The notes under the pieces are model-generated. The model was not told where the DNA came from. It saw nothing but the letters and a program-made list of their open reading frames with translations, and did not search any database. Positions 27,598-37,108 of a stretch of 64,000 bases of DNA are shown here, in pieces; the stretch's first letter is position 1, and the number at the start of each line of letters is the position of its first letter. The position numbers and the translations under genes are program-made. Origin of the DNA: Rhizobium sp. BK399 (GTDB lineage Bacteria > Pseudomonadota > Alphaproteobacteria > Rhizobiales > Rhizobiaceae); NCBI RefSeq assembly GCF_014194695.1, contig NZ_JACIAH010000002.1:372001-436000 (forward strand). Reading direction: 5' to 3'.

Positions 27598-28281
27598 TCA
27601 GCCCTGTGCGGCGGGCGCCTTGCCGGATGCGGTGATGTTATCAAGCATCATCTGGGCACGATTGGCAACATTGCGCGGGCTCTGCGCATCGTCGGCAATT
27701 GCCTGGTACCATTGGCGAGCCTGCGCCATGTTGCCAGCCTTGTAGGCGGCAAGGCCGAGCGCTTCGCGGGAGGAGTGACGGAAGGCATTACCGGGAACAG
27801 CCATTTCCTCGACATGGGCGGAAACCTGGTCGTAGGTGCCGCTTTCAATCAGCAGCCATCCGGCGCGCATCTTGGCGGCATCGCGTACGGCTGCCGGAGC
27901 AGCGTTGTCCTTGCCGATCAAATCGAAGGCAGCAACGGCGCCAGCCGTGTCGCCCTTCTGGGCCAGAACGCTTGCGGCACGCAGGCGGGCAAGGATCGGA
28001 TAGGCACCATGTCCTTCCTTTTCCAACGTCTCGAGCGCGGCCAGCGCCTCGTCGTTCTTGTTCTCGTCGGCAAGCTTCATCGCGGCGATGAACTTGTCAC
28101 CCGTGCCGGAGGACTGGTTATCGTCCCAGTATTCGTAGACCTTGTAGCCGATGGTACCGAGCACGATCAGGACGGCGAGCGCAATCAGGTAACGACCAAA
28201 CCGGCGCCATGCGCCCTTCACCTGGTCGGAACGCAGTTCCTCATTGACTTCACGAATGAAGCTGTCGTCGTTGAATGCCAT
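27598..28281 (-). CDS. YfgM-like tetratricopeptide membrane protein
   Basis: 227 residues: a short cytosolic N-terminus (FIREVNEELRSDQVKGAWRRFGRYL), one membrane helix (about 33-50) and a TPR-like periplasmic domain (AALETLEKEGHGAYPILARLRAASVLAQKGDTAGAVAAFDLI). This is the TPR_21/YfgM family; E. coli YfgM associates with SecYEG and periplasmic chaperones. In E. coli the order is yfgM-bamB-der; here bamB is missing between the two genes. Confidence 0.9.
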   Translation of the reverse strand: MAFNDDSFIREVNEELRSDQVKGAWRRFGRYLIALAVLIVLGTIGYKVYEYWDDNQSSGTGDKFIAAMKLADENKNDEALAALETLEKEGHGAYPILARLRAASVLAQKGDTAGAVAAFDLIGKDNAAPAAVRDAAKMRAGWLLIESGTYDQVSAHVEEMAVPGNAFRHSSREALGLAAYKAGNMAQARQWYQAIADDAQSPRNVANRAQMMLDNITASGKAPAAQG

Positions 28282-28385
28282 TCTCGTCTCCGGCCGCGGA
28301 TATGCTTCGGCATGCGGGTTGCACGCACATTGTGGGGCCTTCTACCCCATTTTTCAGCAGTTGTAAGGGGGATTGAAAAGATTCG

Positions 28386-28970
28386 TCACATAGCGATCGG
28401 GGCCACACCGATCAACAGCTCGTGCAGCTTGAACGTGATGAGCGCCCAGACAACCACACCGATGACGACGGCATATAGATCATACTTACCCGAGACGAAG
28501 GGACGAAGGGTGAGTTCGCCAGCACGTTCGCGCCTTTTCAGCGCAATGCGCAGGATGACGCCCCATGCAAGAAAGGCCGCAAACAGCAACACTGATGAGG
28601 TCTCGCCGTTGGCCAGGAGATGCGCGAAGGCCCAGATCTTCACCGACAGGACCATCGGATGCTTCGTCTTCACCGCGATACGCCCCGCCGGCAGCAGCGA
28701 GGCGACTAGACAGATAAGGGCGATCAGCATCAGCGTAACGGCGATATGCGCCATCCAGACCGGTGGGGTGTAGAGCACGCCGGTCACCTGACGGGCCTGA
28801 CCGAAGCCGTAGATCAACAGGATGAGCGATAGGATACTGAGGACTGAATAGACGCCCTTCCAACCGTTCTCGCCGAGCCTGTCGATCATGGACTGACGAA
28901 GGCCGGGGGCGATCACACGGATAAGATGAAGCCCGAGGAAAATAATGATGCCGACGATGAGCAATGCCAT
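28386..28970 (-). CDS. NnrU family membrane protein
   Basis: 194 residues with six predicted membrane segments. IIFLGLHLIRVIAPGLRQSMIDRLGENGWKGVYS, YTPPVWMAHI, GRIAVKTKHPMVLSVKIWAFAHLLANGE and KYDLYAVVIGVVVWA are the NnrU family hallmarks. NnrU was named for a role linked to nitrite/nitric-oxide reduction in Rhodobacter; relatives without denitrification genes nearby, as here, are of unknown role. Divergent from the polysaccharide deacetylase gene. Confidence 0.92.
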   Translation of the reverse strand: MALLIVGIIIFLGLHLIRVIAPGLRQSMIDRLGENGWKGVYSVLSILSLILLIYGFGQARQVTGVLYTPPVWMAHIAVTLMLIALICLVASLLPAGRIAVKTKHPMVLSVKIWAFAHLLANGETSSVLLFAAFLAWGVILRIALKRRERAGELTLRPFVSGKYDLYAVVIGVVVWALITFKLHELLIGVAPIAM

Positions 28971-29087
28971 GACGATCTCCTGTGCGTTTTCCGAGACTTA
29001 GCTGGGCTGACAGAAAAACGCCAGCGCCACCGCAGCTTCGCCGCATTTCTGTAACAGGAAAGCCGCAAACAAATTGTCGCGGTGCCC

Positions 29088-30086
29088 ATGTTTCGTTCGT
29101 TTTTCAAAGCCTCCCTCGCTCTTTCCTTGTTTGTCCCAAGCGTGGCGAGTGCCGGCGATCAGCCAAAGCAGCTGGTGATCATCTCGTTTGACGGTGCGCA
29201 CGATAACGCGCTCTGGCAGAAGAGCCGTGAAATGGCGGCAAAGAACGGTGCGCATTTCACCTATTTCCTCTCCTGCACCTTCCTGATGAACCAGGCCGCT
29301 AAGAAAGCCTATCAGGCGCCGCATCAGAAAATGGGCAAATCCAACGTCGGCTTTGCCCAGAGCGATGACGAGATCCGCGAACGGCTGGGCAATATCTGGC
29401 ATGCCCATCTCGAGGGCCACGATATTTCGAGCCATGCCTGTGGCCATTTCGACGGGCGGCAGTGGAGTGAAGTCGACTGGCGTAGGGAGTTCGCAACTTT
29501 CCACGCCACGCTGCGGAACGCCTGGAAAAGCGTTGACCTCGAAGAGCCGAAAGGCTGGCAGGATCTGGTCAATCATGGCATCCACGGCTTCCGCGCCCCT
29601 TACCTCTCGGCAACGCCGGGCGCCGACATGATCGCTGCGGAGAAGAAGGCCGGCTTCACCTACGACGCAAGCCTCGTGACCAAGGGTCCCGCCATGCCGG
29701 TCGAGGAAGCCGGCATCGTCCGCTTCGGCCTACCTCTCATTCCTGAGGGCCCCCGCGAGAAGCCGATCATCGGCATGGACTACAACCTCTTCGTCCGCCA
29801 CTCCAACGGCACCGAGGACAAGGCCGACTCGAAGGCATTCGAAGACCGCTCCTACGCCGCCTTCAAGGAAGCCTTCGACAAACAATACACCGGCAACCGC
29901 ATTCCGCTGCAGCTCGGTTTCCATTTCGTCGAGATGAACGGCGGCGCCTACTGGCGCGCGCTCGACCGACTTGTCAGCGATGTCTGCCACCGTCCGGACG
30001 TCTCCTGTGTCAGCTATTCCGAGGCGATCCCGATCATCGAGGCGCGCGGCAAGCTGCAGGAGCAGACGCAAACCTCGGGTCTTTAG
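29088..30086 (+). CDS. Exported polysaccharide-deacetylase family protein
   Basis: 332 residues with a signal peptide (FFKASLALSLFVPSVASA). The NodB-type fold appears as QLVIISFDGAHDNALW (metal-binding Asp), HLEGHDISSHACGHFDG (His-rich metal site), GIHGFRAPYLSATPG and GFTYDAS. Likely removes N-acetyl groups from a cell-wall or exported polysaccharide. ATG 29088 is chosen over GTG 29082; neither has a strong Shine-Dalgarno. A small dyad (TTGCCC/GGGCAA, 30111-30127) follows the gene without a T run. Confidence 0.88.
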   Translation: MFRSFFKASLALSLFVPSVASAGDQPKQLVIISFDGAHDNALWQKSREMAAKNGAHFTYFLSCTFLMNQAAKKAYQAPHQKMGKSNVGFAQSDDEIRERLGNIWHAHLEGHDISSHACGHFDGRQWSEVDWRREFATFHATLRNAWKSVDLEEPKGWQDLVNHGIHGFRAPYLSATPGADMIAAEKKAGFTYDASLVTKGPAMPVEEAGIVRFGLPLIPEGPREKPIIGMDYNLFVRHSNGTEDKADSKAFEDRSYAAFKEAFDKQYTGNRIPLQLGFHFVEMNGGAYWRALDRLVSDVCHRPDVSCVSYSEAIPIIEARGKLQEQTQTSGL

Positions 30087-30316
30087 GCGAGCGTTGCCGT
30101 TCGCTAGCCTTTGCCCAGGGTGGGCAACATCGCGCCAATTGAACGCGCTGTGTTTTCGCTGGGTCGTATCCACCAGTATCGAAGTGCGACCTGCTCCTGC
30201 TGCCCTGCGGTGCACGGTTGCTCGTCTCTGGTGCGTTTGCAATTAGCGCCGGCGCGACTACTTTTTAGCGACGCCACTCTTCTCAGTGGCAGCGAGAAGC
30301 AGACCAGGAGCAGATC

Positions 30317-30583
30317 ATGTGCCGAAACATCAAACCCCTGTTCAATTTCGATCCGCCTGCTACAGATGAAGAGATCCATGATGCGGCGCTTCAGTTTGTG
30401 CGGAAATTGAGCGGAACGACCAAGCCATCGAAACGCAACGAGGCCGCGTTCGAGCGCGCAGTCAATTCGATCACGAAATGCGCCCAAGAACTGCTCAATT
30501 CACTGGAAACGTCCCAACCTCCTCGTGATCGCGAGGAAGTCGCCGCAAAAGCCCGGGCCAGAACAGCGATGCGGTTCGCGTAG
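30317..30583 (+). CDS. DUF2277 family small protein
   Basis: 88 residues, soluble, with the family opening MCRNIKPLFNFDPPATDEEIHDAALQFVRKLSG and SKRNEAAFERAV. DUF2277 proteins are widespread in bacteria without known function. AGGAG lies 5 bases before the ATG. The 230 bases upstream contain no other gene. Confidence 0.9.
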   Translation: MCRNIKPLFNFDPPATDEEIHDAALQFVRKLSGTTKPSKRNEAAFERAVNSITKCAQELLNSLETSQPPRDREEVAAKARARTAMRFA

Positions 30584-30662
30584 GCCAAACCCATCGCACG
30601 CAGAAGGTCTCATTTCGACCCGTCGGGCAAGTGACTATCCGCCGCTCAAAGTCGCCGTGAAA

Positions 30663-30687
30663 GTCATCGCCAGAACATGGCGATGAC
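30663..30687. terminator. Possible terminator downstream of bacA
   Basis: GTCATCGCC and GGCGATGAC are perfect 9-bp complements with a 7-base loop, lying between the converging DUF2277 gene and bacA. The tail on the minus strand (TTTCAC) is weak, so activity is uncertain. Confidence 0.45.
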
Positions 30688-30715
30688 CAAGGGTCGGCTT
30701 CTCCAGCCGGCGGCA

Positions 30716-31981
30716 CTAGCCGTCGGCGTGGATGATGCCCGCTTCGCGCTCCAGATAGCGCTGGTCGATATCAGGCAACGGCTCGCCTTCGATCGCCGAC
30801 TCGAACGTGCGCAAGCGCTTGTAGATCGACAACAGTTCGACGATCGTCGTCCACGAATTGACCAGATACTGGAAGGATCCGCGAACCTGATCAAAGACAT
30901 TGTTGATCTGCGTCATCAGGCCGAGCGTCAGCTTGCCGGCGACGATCGATGGCACCAGCACGATCAGGCTGAACAGATTGTCGGCCTGCAGGTAGAAAAT
31001 GCGGGCGACGTTGAAATACATGTAGTGGAAATAGAGCCGGAAATAGTTGCGGCGCACGTTGGCGAAAAGCTCAGCCACGGTCGGCGGCGTCGCGCGGTCA
31101 GCATGGTCTTCGCCGTAGACAAGCTCCTTGCGGTAGGACGCTTCCACGCGCTGATTTCGGAACTCCAGGCCAGGCAGCTTGATACCGACCAGACCAAGGA
31201 AAACCGTCCCGAAGATCGACCAGAACAGTGCGGCCCAGACCAGCGCGTGCGGCACTTCGCCGATCAGCGGCAGTTCCGTGATGTTGGTGCCAATCTTGAA
31301 CAGCACCGGCAGGAAGGCAATCAGCGTCATGACCGAGCTGACCAGGCTGACGCCAAGGCTTTCCACCGTTGAGGAGAAGCGCATCGTGTCTTCCTGAACG
31401 CGCTGCGAAGCGCCTTCGATGTGCCGGAGCTTCGGCCAATGCGCCATGTAGTATTCGTTCATCGCCGTGCGCCAGCGGAAGATCCAGTGGCTGACAAAGA
31501 ACAGATTGAGCACGCCAACGGTGATCGCCACGAAGGCAATGCCGGCAAAGCCAAGCATGCCGAGATAGAGCTGCGACGCGGTGACAGGTGCCGTCTTCGC
31601 GAGCGCCTGCTGGATCAGGTCATAGAACGGCCCGTACCATGCGTTGATCGCGACGCTGACCTGAACCGAAAAATACGTGTTGAAGATGATCAGCGCCGAA
31701 CCCAGCACCGACCACATCTGCCAGCGATGCGGGCTGTAGGTAAACCAGAAAGCGGCAAAGAGCGCGACGGCCACCGTGTAGTAGATGTAGAACCAAAGGA
31801 ACGGCGCCGACCAGAAGACCGAGACACCGATCGGAGATTCCTCGCCCGCCGCCAGCGGCGGCAAGCCAACGATGGCGCCGAGGCCGGATCCCACGAAATA
31901 CCAAAAGAGAACGGCAAGAAGCGCCCAAGCAACAGCTGAGATAAAGAAGAGCCTGGGCTTGGGGAAATACGATACGAACAC
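30716..31981 (-). CDS. bacA: BacA/SbmA-type peptide transporter
   Basis: Inner-membrane, proton-driven importer of antimicrobial and NCR peptides, essential for bacteroid survival in legumes that make NCR peptides and linked to very-long-chain fatty acids on lipid A. 421 residues beginning [12 protein letters not shown], with seven or so membrane helices and the highly conserved stretches [68 protein letters not shown] sequence, [31 protein letters not shown] and [26 protein letters not shown]. The start is GTG 31981, matching the N-terminus of S. meliloti BacA. Upstream AGGA is rather far (14 bases). Confidence 0.96.
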   Translation of the reverse strand: MFVSYFPKPRLFFISAVAWALLAVLFWYFVGSGLGAIVGLPPLAAGEESPIGVSVFWSAPFLWFYIYYTVAVALFAAFWFTYSPHRWQMWSVLGSALIIFNTYFSVQVSVAINAWYGPFYDLIQQALAKTAPVTASQLYLGMLGFAGIAFVAITVGVLNLFFVSHWIFRWRTAMNEYYMAHWPKLRHIEGASQRVQEDTMRFSSTVESLGVSLVSSVMTLIAFLPVLFKIGTNITELPLIGEVPHALVWAALFWSIFGTVFLGLVGIKLPGLEFRNQRVEASYRKELVYGEDHADRATPPTVAELFANVRRNYFRLYFHYMYFNVARIFYLQADNLFSLIVLVPSIVAGKLTLGLMTQINNVFDQVRGSFQYLVNSWTTIVELLSIYKRLRTFESAIEGEPLPDIDQRYLEREAGIIHADG

Positions 31982-32105
31982 GGGAGAGCTTGCTTTCCTG
32001 AACTGGAGTCTTCGGAGTCTCTAAACAGACCAATTGCGGCGAAAACTACGGCAGTTCGCGAAGAGCGGCAATGGCCTCTCCCCATTGTTACGCACTTGTA
32101 ACGCG

Positions 32106-33314
32106 CTATGACAGCTTCTTGACGACCGGTATCACCAGCATTGCGCACACCAGCAAAGCCCCCGCGGCGGCATATGTCGGCGTCGTGAAACTTCCGGTCC
32201 GCTCCGCCATCCAGCCTGCCACAATGGGGCCGACAATCTGCCCGACGCCAAATGCGGCTGTCATCGTCGCAAGGATCCTGCGCGGGCTCGCCGGGGATAA
32301 CTTGCGGCCGATCTGCAGGCCATAAGCAGTGATCGCGAGGAAAGTTGCACCAAACAGCGCACCACCGATCAGCGGCGCCACCGAATGCGGCAAGAGAACG
32401 GTCGCGAGCACACCAACTGCCTCGATGAGGAGCGCAGCCACGTAGACCCACCCCAACCCGAGCGGGCGGACGAAGGGCTTCCAGGCGAAAAGCGCGACCG
32501 AAGCAGTCAGTCCGGCGATGAACCAGCAAAGAAATTCAATGATCGGTCCGGCAGCATCCATGCGGGCGATCGTAACCAGAAACGTGCCGGTGATCACATA
32601 TCCGAACCCAAAGAGCCCATAAGACGCCGTCACGAGTATCATCGGCAGGCTCCAGGCGATCTTCGGCTCCTTGCCGGTCTGCGCGGCTGCCGCCGGGCCT
32701 GTCGGCAATAGCCACCAGACTGCCACCAGGCTGACCGCCGAATAGATCGCGCCGCCGATCCAGGATGCCCGCCAGGCGTCTGCGCTTCCGCTAAGCAGCA
32801 GTCCGACCAGCAACACCATCACCGACGAGAGCGCGATGCCGGCGCCCGGACCGCCGAAATGCGCCGCCTGGACATGGTCGTTTCCGGCCATTGCTCCGTG
32901 GCTGAGCACGATCTGCGAGCTGAAGACAAGAGCAAAGGCACTCGCAACACCGGCGAGGAAGCGAATGACTGCAAAACCCATGACCGATGTCGTCATCGCC
33001 ATGGCTGCAAGCAGCAACGCTGTTGCCGCAAGCGCAAGAAGCGCGACCTTGCGCTCGCGTCCTGTCGCCCAGCCATAGGCGGCGAGAACCGCGCCGACGA
33101 GATAGCCGACGAAATTCGCCGAAGCGATGAAGCCGGCATCGGCAGCGGACAGCGGCACGCCGCTGATCATGCTCGGCAGGATCGGGGTGTAGGAAAAACG
33201 GCCGAAACCCATGGCGGCAGCCATGGCGATCGCCCCTGCCAGTCCGGTTCGAAAGAGGCTTTCGGGAAGGTTTTCATTGCGTGCCAACATGGCATGCTTA
33301 TCGCGCTGCAGCAT
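32106..33314 (-). CDS. MFS transporter, YbfB/YjiJ family
   Basis: About 402 residues with 12 membrane segments; RTGLAGAIAMAAAMGFGRFSYTPILPSMI at the N-terminus is typical of the MFS_4 (YbfB) family, of unknown substrate. Divergent from a PadR regulator with palindromic sequences between, so probably PadR-controlled and likely an exporter. The start is uncertain among ATG 33329, 33314 and 33290; none has a clear Shine-Dalgarno. Confidence 0.88.
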   Translation of the reverse strand: MLQRDKHAMLARNENLPESLFRTGLAGAIAMAAAMGFGRFSYTPILPSMISGVPLSAADAGFIASANFVGYLVGAVLAAYGWATGRERKVALLALAATALLLAAMAMTTSVMGFAVIRFLAGVASAFALVFSSQIVLSHGAMAGNDHVQAAHFGGPGAGIALSSVMVLLVGLLLSGSADAWRASWIGGAIYSAVSLVAVWWLLPTGPAAAAQTGKEPKIAWSLPMILVTASYGLFGFGYVITGTFLVTIARMDAAGPIIEFLCWFIAGLTASVALFAWKPFVRPLGLGWVYVAALLIEAVGVLATVLLPHSVAPLIGGALFGATFLAITAYGLQIGRKLSPASPRRILATMTAAFGVGQIVGPIVAGWMAERTGSFTTPTYAAAGALLVCAMLVIPVVKKLS

Positions 33315-33388
33315 GGCGCCGACAATCAAGAATTTCTGATCGAACGATCAATCGTACGAAATCATCTCCGAGTTCTTGAAAGCAATTA

Positions 33389-33414
33389 TCGTAAGATATA
33401 TGTTTTACGACATA
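33389..33414. promoter_or_regulatory. Candidate PadR operators in the MFS/padR intergenic region
   Basis: Two overlapping dyads: TCGTAA-N10-TTACGA (33389-33410) and TATGT-N6-ACATA (33399-33414); ATGT..ACAT is the classic PadR half-site pattern. A separate TCGTACGA palindrome lies at 33352-33359. All are between the divergent starts. Confidence 0.6.
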
Positions 33415-33441
33415 GTGAACGATACATCAAAGGAGTGACCT

Positions 33442-34011
33442 ATGAGAGGTTTTAGAGGCGGAATGATGGGTGGCGGCGGTTTTCGCATGGGAAGGAAGTT
33501 TGCGTCAGGCGATCTGCAACTGGTGATCCTGGCGCTGCTGGTGGAACAGCCCCGCCACGGCTACGAGCTGATCAAGCTCCTGGAAGAGCGTTCGGGCGGC
33601 TTTTATGTTCCAAGCCCTGGCGTGATCTATCCTGCGTTGACCTACCTGGAAGAAACCGGCCTTGCCGACGTGGAGAGCGAAGGCACCAAGAAGCTCTACC
33701 GCATCACGGAAAGCGGCCGCAGGCTTGTCGAAGAAAACCAGTCGATGATCGACATGACGCTTGGAAAGCTCGAGAAGATCGGCGCGAAGATGGCGCATGT
33801 GCGCAAGATCTTCGACCCGGAAAGCCGCAATGGCGATCGGGACGATGACGCCTTCCCGGAAGACAAGAGCGAGGTCGCAGCAGCCCGTATGCTGCTCAAA
33901 TCGGCGCTCCGGCTGCGCTATCCCTGGTCGAAGGACGAGGCCAAACGCATTGCCGGCATTCTGGAGCGCGCTGCCGGCGAAATTCTTGCCGGCGGACGTT
34001 CGGGCGAATGA
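33442..34011 (+). CDS. PadR-family transcriptional regulator
   Basis: 189 residues: a Gly/Arg-rich N-terminus (MRGFRGGMMGGGGFRMG), the winged helix (LQLVILALLVEQPRHGYELIKLLEERSGGFYVPSPGVIYPALTYLEETGLADVESEG) and a C-terminal dimerisation helix. PadR proteins commonly repress a neighbouring exporter. AAAGGAG lies 6 bases before ATG 33442. Divergent from the MFS gene. Confidence 0.93.
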   Translation: MRGFRGGMMGGGGFRMGRKFASGDLQLVILALLVEQPRHGYELIKLLEERSGGFYVPSPGVIYPALTYLEETGLADVESEGTKKLYRITESGRRLVEENQSMIDMTLGKLEKIGAKMAHVRKIFDPESRNGDRDDDAFPEDKSEVAAARMLLKSALRLRYPWSKDEAKRIAGILERAAGEILAGGRSGE

Positions 34012-34015
34012 AGCC

Positions 34016-34774
34016 TCAGGCGCCGCCCTCCGGCAGCGTCAGGATCAGTGGACCATTTCGCGTGGCGACGACCGTGTGCTCGTATTGCACGGTCGGAGCC
34101 TCCGGGTCAGCGTAGAGTGTCCAGGCGTCGTCGCCTCCCTCCGCCCATGTCGCGCCAAGCGAGAGGAACGGCTCGACCGTGAAGACAAGGCCTTCCGTAA
34201 TCATCCGCTTCTCGGACGGATCCGGCCAGGTCGAGAGCTCAGCCGGCTCTTCGTGCAGCGAACGGCCGATCCCGTGGCTCGCCAGATTGGCGACGAGCGT
34301 ATAGCGATTTTTCAGCGCAAAGGCGCCGACCGCCTGGCCGATCTTGGCGAGCGGTTCGCCCGGTTTCACCTGATTGAGGCCAACCCACAGCGCCCTCTTG
34401 CCGTCACGGCAGAGCTTTTCGATCTTCGACTTGTGTGGTAGCAGGCTGAACGACGCGCCGGTGTCGGAAAAGAACCCGTCCTTCTCGGCAGATACGTCGA
34501 TGTTGACCAAGTCTCCCGGTCGAATAACGCGCGGACCCGGAATGCCGTGGGCGATTTCCTCGTTGACGCTGATGCAGGTTGCACCGGGAAACTGGTAGCA
34601 AAGTTCGGGCGCCGAACGCGCGCCGGCGTCCTCAAGCATCTTGCGGCCGATCTGATCAAGCTCCAGCGTCGTAATGCCCGGTTCGAGCGAAGTGCTCATC
34701 ACCTGCAAGGCATTGGCGCAGATCCGGCCGATTTCCTTCAGCTTGAGGAGTTCGTCTTCGCTTTCGATGATCAT
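34016..34774 (-). CDS. map: Methionine aminopeptidase, type I
   Basis: Removes the initiator Met from new proteins using a dinuclear metal centre. 252 residues with the pita-bread fold metal ligands in VNIDVSAEKDGFFSDTGASF (two Asp), ASHGIGRSLHEEP (His), FTVEPFLSLG (Glu) and VQYEHTVV (Glu). Metal-ligand spacing fits type I, without an N-terminal zinc finger. Converges on padR with a 4-base gap. Probably a second Map copy, as the chromosomal essential one is usually in another context; this is inference. Confidence 0.95.
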   Translation of the reverse strand: MIIESEDELLKLKEIGRICANALQVMSTSLEPGITTLELDQIGRKMLEDAGARSAPELCYQFPGATCISVNEEIAHGIPGPRVIRPGDLVNIDVSAEKDGFFSDTGASFSLLPHKSKIEKLCRDGKRALWVGLNQVKPGEPLAKIGQAVGAFALKNRYTLVANLASHGIGRSLHEEPAELSTWPDPSEKRMITEGLVFTVEPFLSLGATWAEGGDDAWTLYADPEAPTVQYEHTVVATRNGPLILTLPEGGA

Positions 34775-34880
34775 GAATGACTATCCGGCCTTCTGCGGCC
34801 GGTCGACCGGCACTCGATCAGGATGAGAGCACGACGACGCTCGGATTCCAACTCATCCTTTACGGCATCATGCTCCAATT

Positions 34881-35942
34881 TCAGGCCGTGGCTTTCGCCT
34901 CTTCGTCGCTTTCAGTCAATGCCTTTCTGACGATCGGCGCGACTTTCGTGCCGTACAGTTCGATGCCGCGCATGATCTGATCGTGAGGCATCAGGCCGAT
35001 CGCCATCTGCAGCAGAAAGCGGTCGTTCTTGAACAGCCGATGATGCGCGATGATCTTCTCGGCCACCAGTCCCGGCTCGCCCACGAAGAGCGCGCCGTTC
35101 GGCCCGCGCGACATGTCGAAGTGCGCCCGGTTCGTTGGCCCCCACCCGCGCTCGCGGCCGATCCGGTTCATGACCTCGGCCTGCGGACCATAGAACTGAT
35201 CGGCGGCGGCATCCGTTGTGTCCGCGATGAAGCCGTGAACATTGATGCTGGTCTTGAGCTTCGATGCCTCCTGCCCTGCCCGTCGAGCGGCCTCGCGGTA
35301 GAGATCGAACAACGGCGCGAAACGGCGTGGCTCGCCTCCGATGATCGCCAACGCTACCGGCAAGCCCATGGCGCCGGCGCGAGCAACCGATTGCGGCGTG
35401 CCGCCGACCGCGACCCACAAAGGCAGCGGGTCCTGCAGCGGGCGAGGATAGACACCACGCCCATTGATCGGCGCACGCAGTTCGCCTGACCAAGTGACGG
35501 TTTCCTGATCGCGGAGCGCCATCAGCAAGTCGAGCTTTTCCTCGAACAGCTGATCGTAATCCTCCAGATTGTAGCCAAAGAGCGGGAACGACTCGATGAA
35601 TGAACCCCGTCCCGCCATGATTTCGGCACGGCCGTTGGACAGAAGATCGAGCGTTGCGAACTGCTGGAATACGCGAACCGGATCGTCCGAGCTCAACACG
35701 GTCACGGCGCTGGTCAGCCGAATGCGCTTGGTTTTCACGGCAGCGGCAGCCAAAGCGACTGCGGGCGCCGAAGCCGCATAGTCCGGCCGGTGATGCTCGC
35801 CCAAGCCGAAGACATCGAGCCCGACCTGATCGGCGAGCTCGATTTCCTCGAGCAGATGCTTCAGTCGTTCTGCGCCTTCCTCACCCTTGCTTCGGCTCGG
35901 AGTCGGGTTCACGTCGGCAAAGGTGTAGAGGCCTAGTTCCAT
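34881..35942 (-). CDS. LLM-class flavin-dependent oxidoreductase
   Basis: 353 residues of the bacterial luciferase-like monooxygenase superfamily: [91 protein letters not shown] TIM-barrel sequence, and a C-terminal [12 protein letters not shown]. Uses FMN from a separate reductase; substrate unknown. ATG 35942 is chosen on family start; an ATG three codons earlier is possible. Confidence 0.92.
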   Translation of the reverse strand: MELGLYTFADVNPTPSRSKGEEGAERLKHLLEEIELADQVGLDVFGLGEHHRPDYAASAPAVALAAAAVKTKRIRLTSAVTVLSSDDPVRVFQQFATLDLLSNGRAEIMAGRGSFIESFPLFGYNLEDYDQLFEEKLDLLMALRDQETVTWSGELRAPINGRGVYPRPLQDPLPLWVAVGGTPQSVARAGAMGLPVALAIIGGEPRRFAPLFDLYREAARRAGQEASKLKTSINVHGFIADTTDAAADQFYGPQAEVMNRIGRERGWGPTNRAHFDMSRGPNGALFVGEPGLVAEKIIAHHRLFKNDRFLLQMAIGLMPHDQIMRGIELYGTKVAPIVRKALTESDEEAKATA

Positions 35943-36093
35943 GGCTCGCATCCCGTTGAATCTACAGATGGAGATAAGGATGGAGCGGCCTCAGCGCAAA
36001 TACAAATTCTGGAACCGATCGTTCGAGAATATCGATAAGCAGCATCGCCGCAACTTGGCATCGCGGCGAACTTCTATCCTGAAATCAATGACT

Positions 36094-36510
36094 TCAGAGC
36101 TTGAACGGAATCATTTTTCGAACGGCCTCGCACCTGAGATAGAGGCCACCCCAGGCAATCAGCCCGAGATAGACGCCGAACAGCAGGTGCGAGAAGATCG
36201 GGCTCCCAACACGCAGATGTGTGGCGATTGCGCCGCCGAGCAAACCGGTGAGCAGGATCGCGCCTAGCACCGACGTTCGTGGAATGGCGTAAAGCAGCGC
36301 GCATAGAAGCGTCACGATCCCGAGGCCGCGGGCAAGCATCGGATCTCCCGAATAGCCAAGCGCAGTCATCGTCTCCGTGACCGGCGCGATCGGCACCAGC
36401 TTGATCGCGCCGTCGAAAACCAGGAAGGCAACGATCAGGCCGCTCATGACTGTGCCGGTGACGGTCTGCCAGCGCGGAAGCCGGGCCGTTGAATCAACAA
36501 TTGCAGACAT
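36094..36510 (-). CDS. DoxX-family membrane protein
   Basis: 138 residues with four membrane segments; VTGTVMSGLIVAFLVFDGAIKLV, ALGYSGDPMLARGLGIVTLLCALLYAIPRTSVLGAILLTGLLGGAIATHLRVGSP fits the DoxX-like family. It follows the SRPBCC gene by about 30 bases on the same strand; SRPBCC, DoxX, YCII and ECF42 genes are frequent neighbours, so it may belong to that regulated group. Confidence 0.88.
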   Translation of the reverse strand: MSAIVDSTARLPRWQTVTGTVMSGLIVAFLVFDGAIKLVPIAPVTETMTALGYSGDPMLARGLGIVTLLCALLYAIPRTSVLGAILLTGLLGGAIATHLRVGSPIFSHLLFGVYLGLIAWGGLYLRCEAVRKMIPFKL

Positions 36511-36539
36511 ACCTCGATCCCCCTGTTTCGATTCCGATT

Positions 36540-37007
36540 TCAGATTCTCGGGAGCAGCTCAGCAAGCTGATCGGCGCATTTGCCCCAGCCCTCATGGAAG
36601 CCCATCTGCTCGTGCTGCTCCTTGTCGGCCGCCGTCCAGTGTCTCGCCTTGGCGGTGTATTTCGTCCGCCCGTTGCCCAGGTCCTCCAGCAGGATGATGC
36701 CGACGAAGAACGGCTTTTCGGACGGCACCCAGGAACTGGTAAAGGCGTCGGTAAAGACGATTTTCTCGTTTTCGACGATTTCGAGATAGACGCCGCGGTT
36801 GGGGAACTCCTGGCCCTCGGGGCTGCGCATGACGATGAGGTTCGAGCCGCCCGGCCGTGCATCGATCTGCACGTCAGCAATGCTCCAGGGACGTGGCACA
36901 AACCATTCCTTCATCAGAACAGGATCGGTCCAGGCTTTGAAAATTTTCTCGCGCGGGGCATCGAATTCACGCACGAGAACCAGTTCGTGTTGAGCTTCCT
37001 CGGTCAT
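36540..37007 (-). CDS. SRPBCC/AHSA1-domain protein
   Basis: 155 residues with the START-like fold of the Aha1 C-terminal family: LVREFDAPREKIFKAWTDPVLMKEWFVP, DARPGGSNLIVMRSPEGQEFPNRGVYLEI, FFVGIILLEDLGNGRTKYTAKARHW and GFHEGWGKCADQLAELL. Such proteins bind hydrophobic ligands; function unknown. AGGAG lies 9 bases before the ATG. About 100 bases after the ECF42 gene on the same strand. Confidence 0.9.
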   Translation of the reverse strand: MTEEAQHELVLVREFDAPREKIFKAWTDPVLMKEWFVPRPWSIADVQIDARPGGSNLIVMRSPEGQEFPNRGVYLEIVENEKIVFTDAFTSSWVPSEKPFFVGIILLEDLGNGRTKYTAKARHWTAADKEQHEQMGFHEGWGKCADQLAELLPRI

Positions 37008-37108
37008 TTCAGCATTCTCCTGTTGAACGAAACCTGTTTTCGATCAGGTTGTTACAAGGACGTGGGAGGTTTTCCAGTTCCGACAACTAGACAGGATCTT
37101 TTTGAAGA

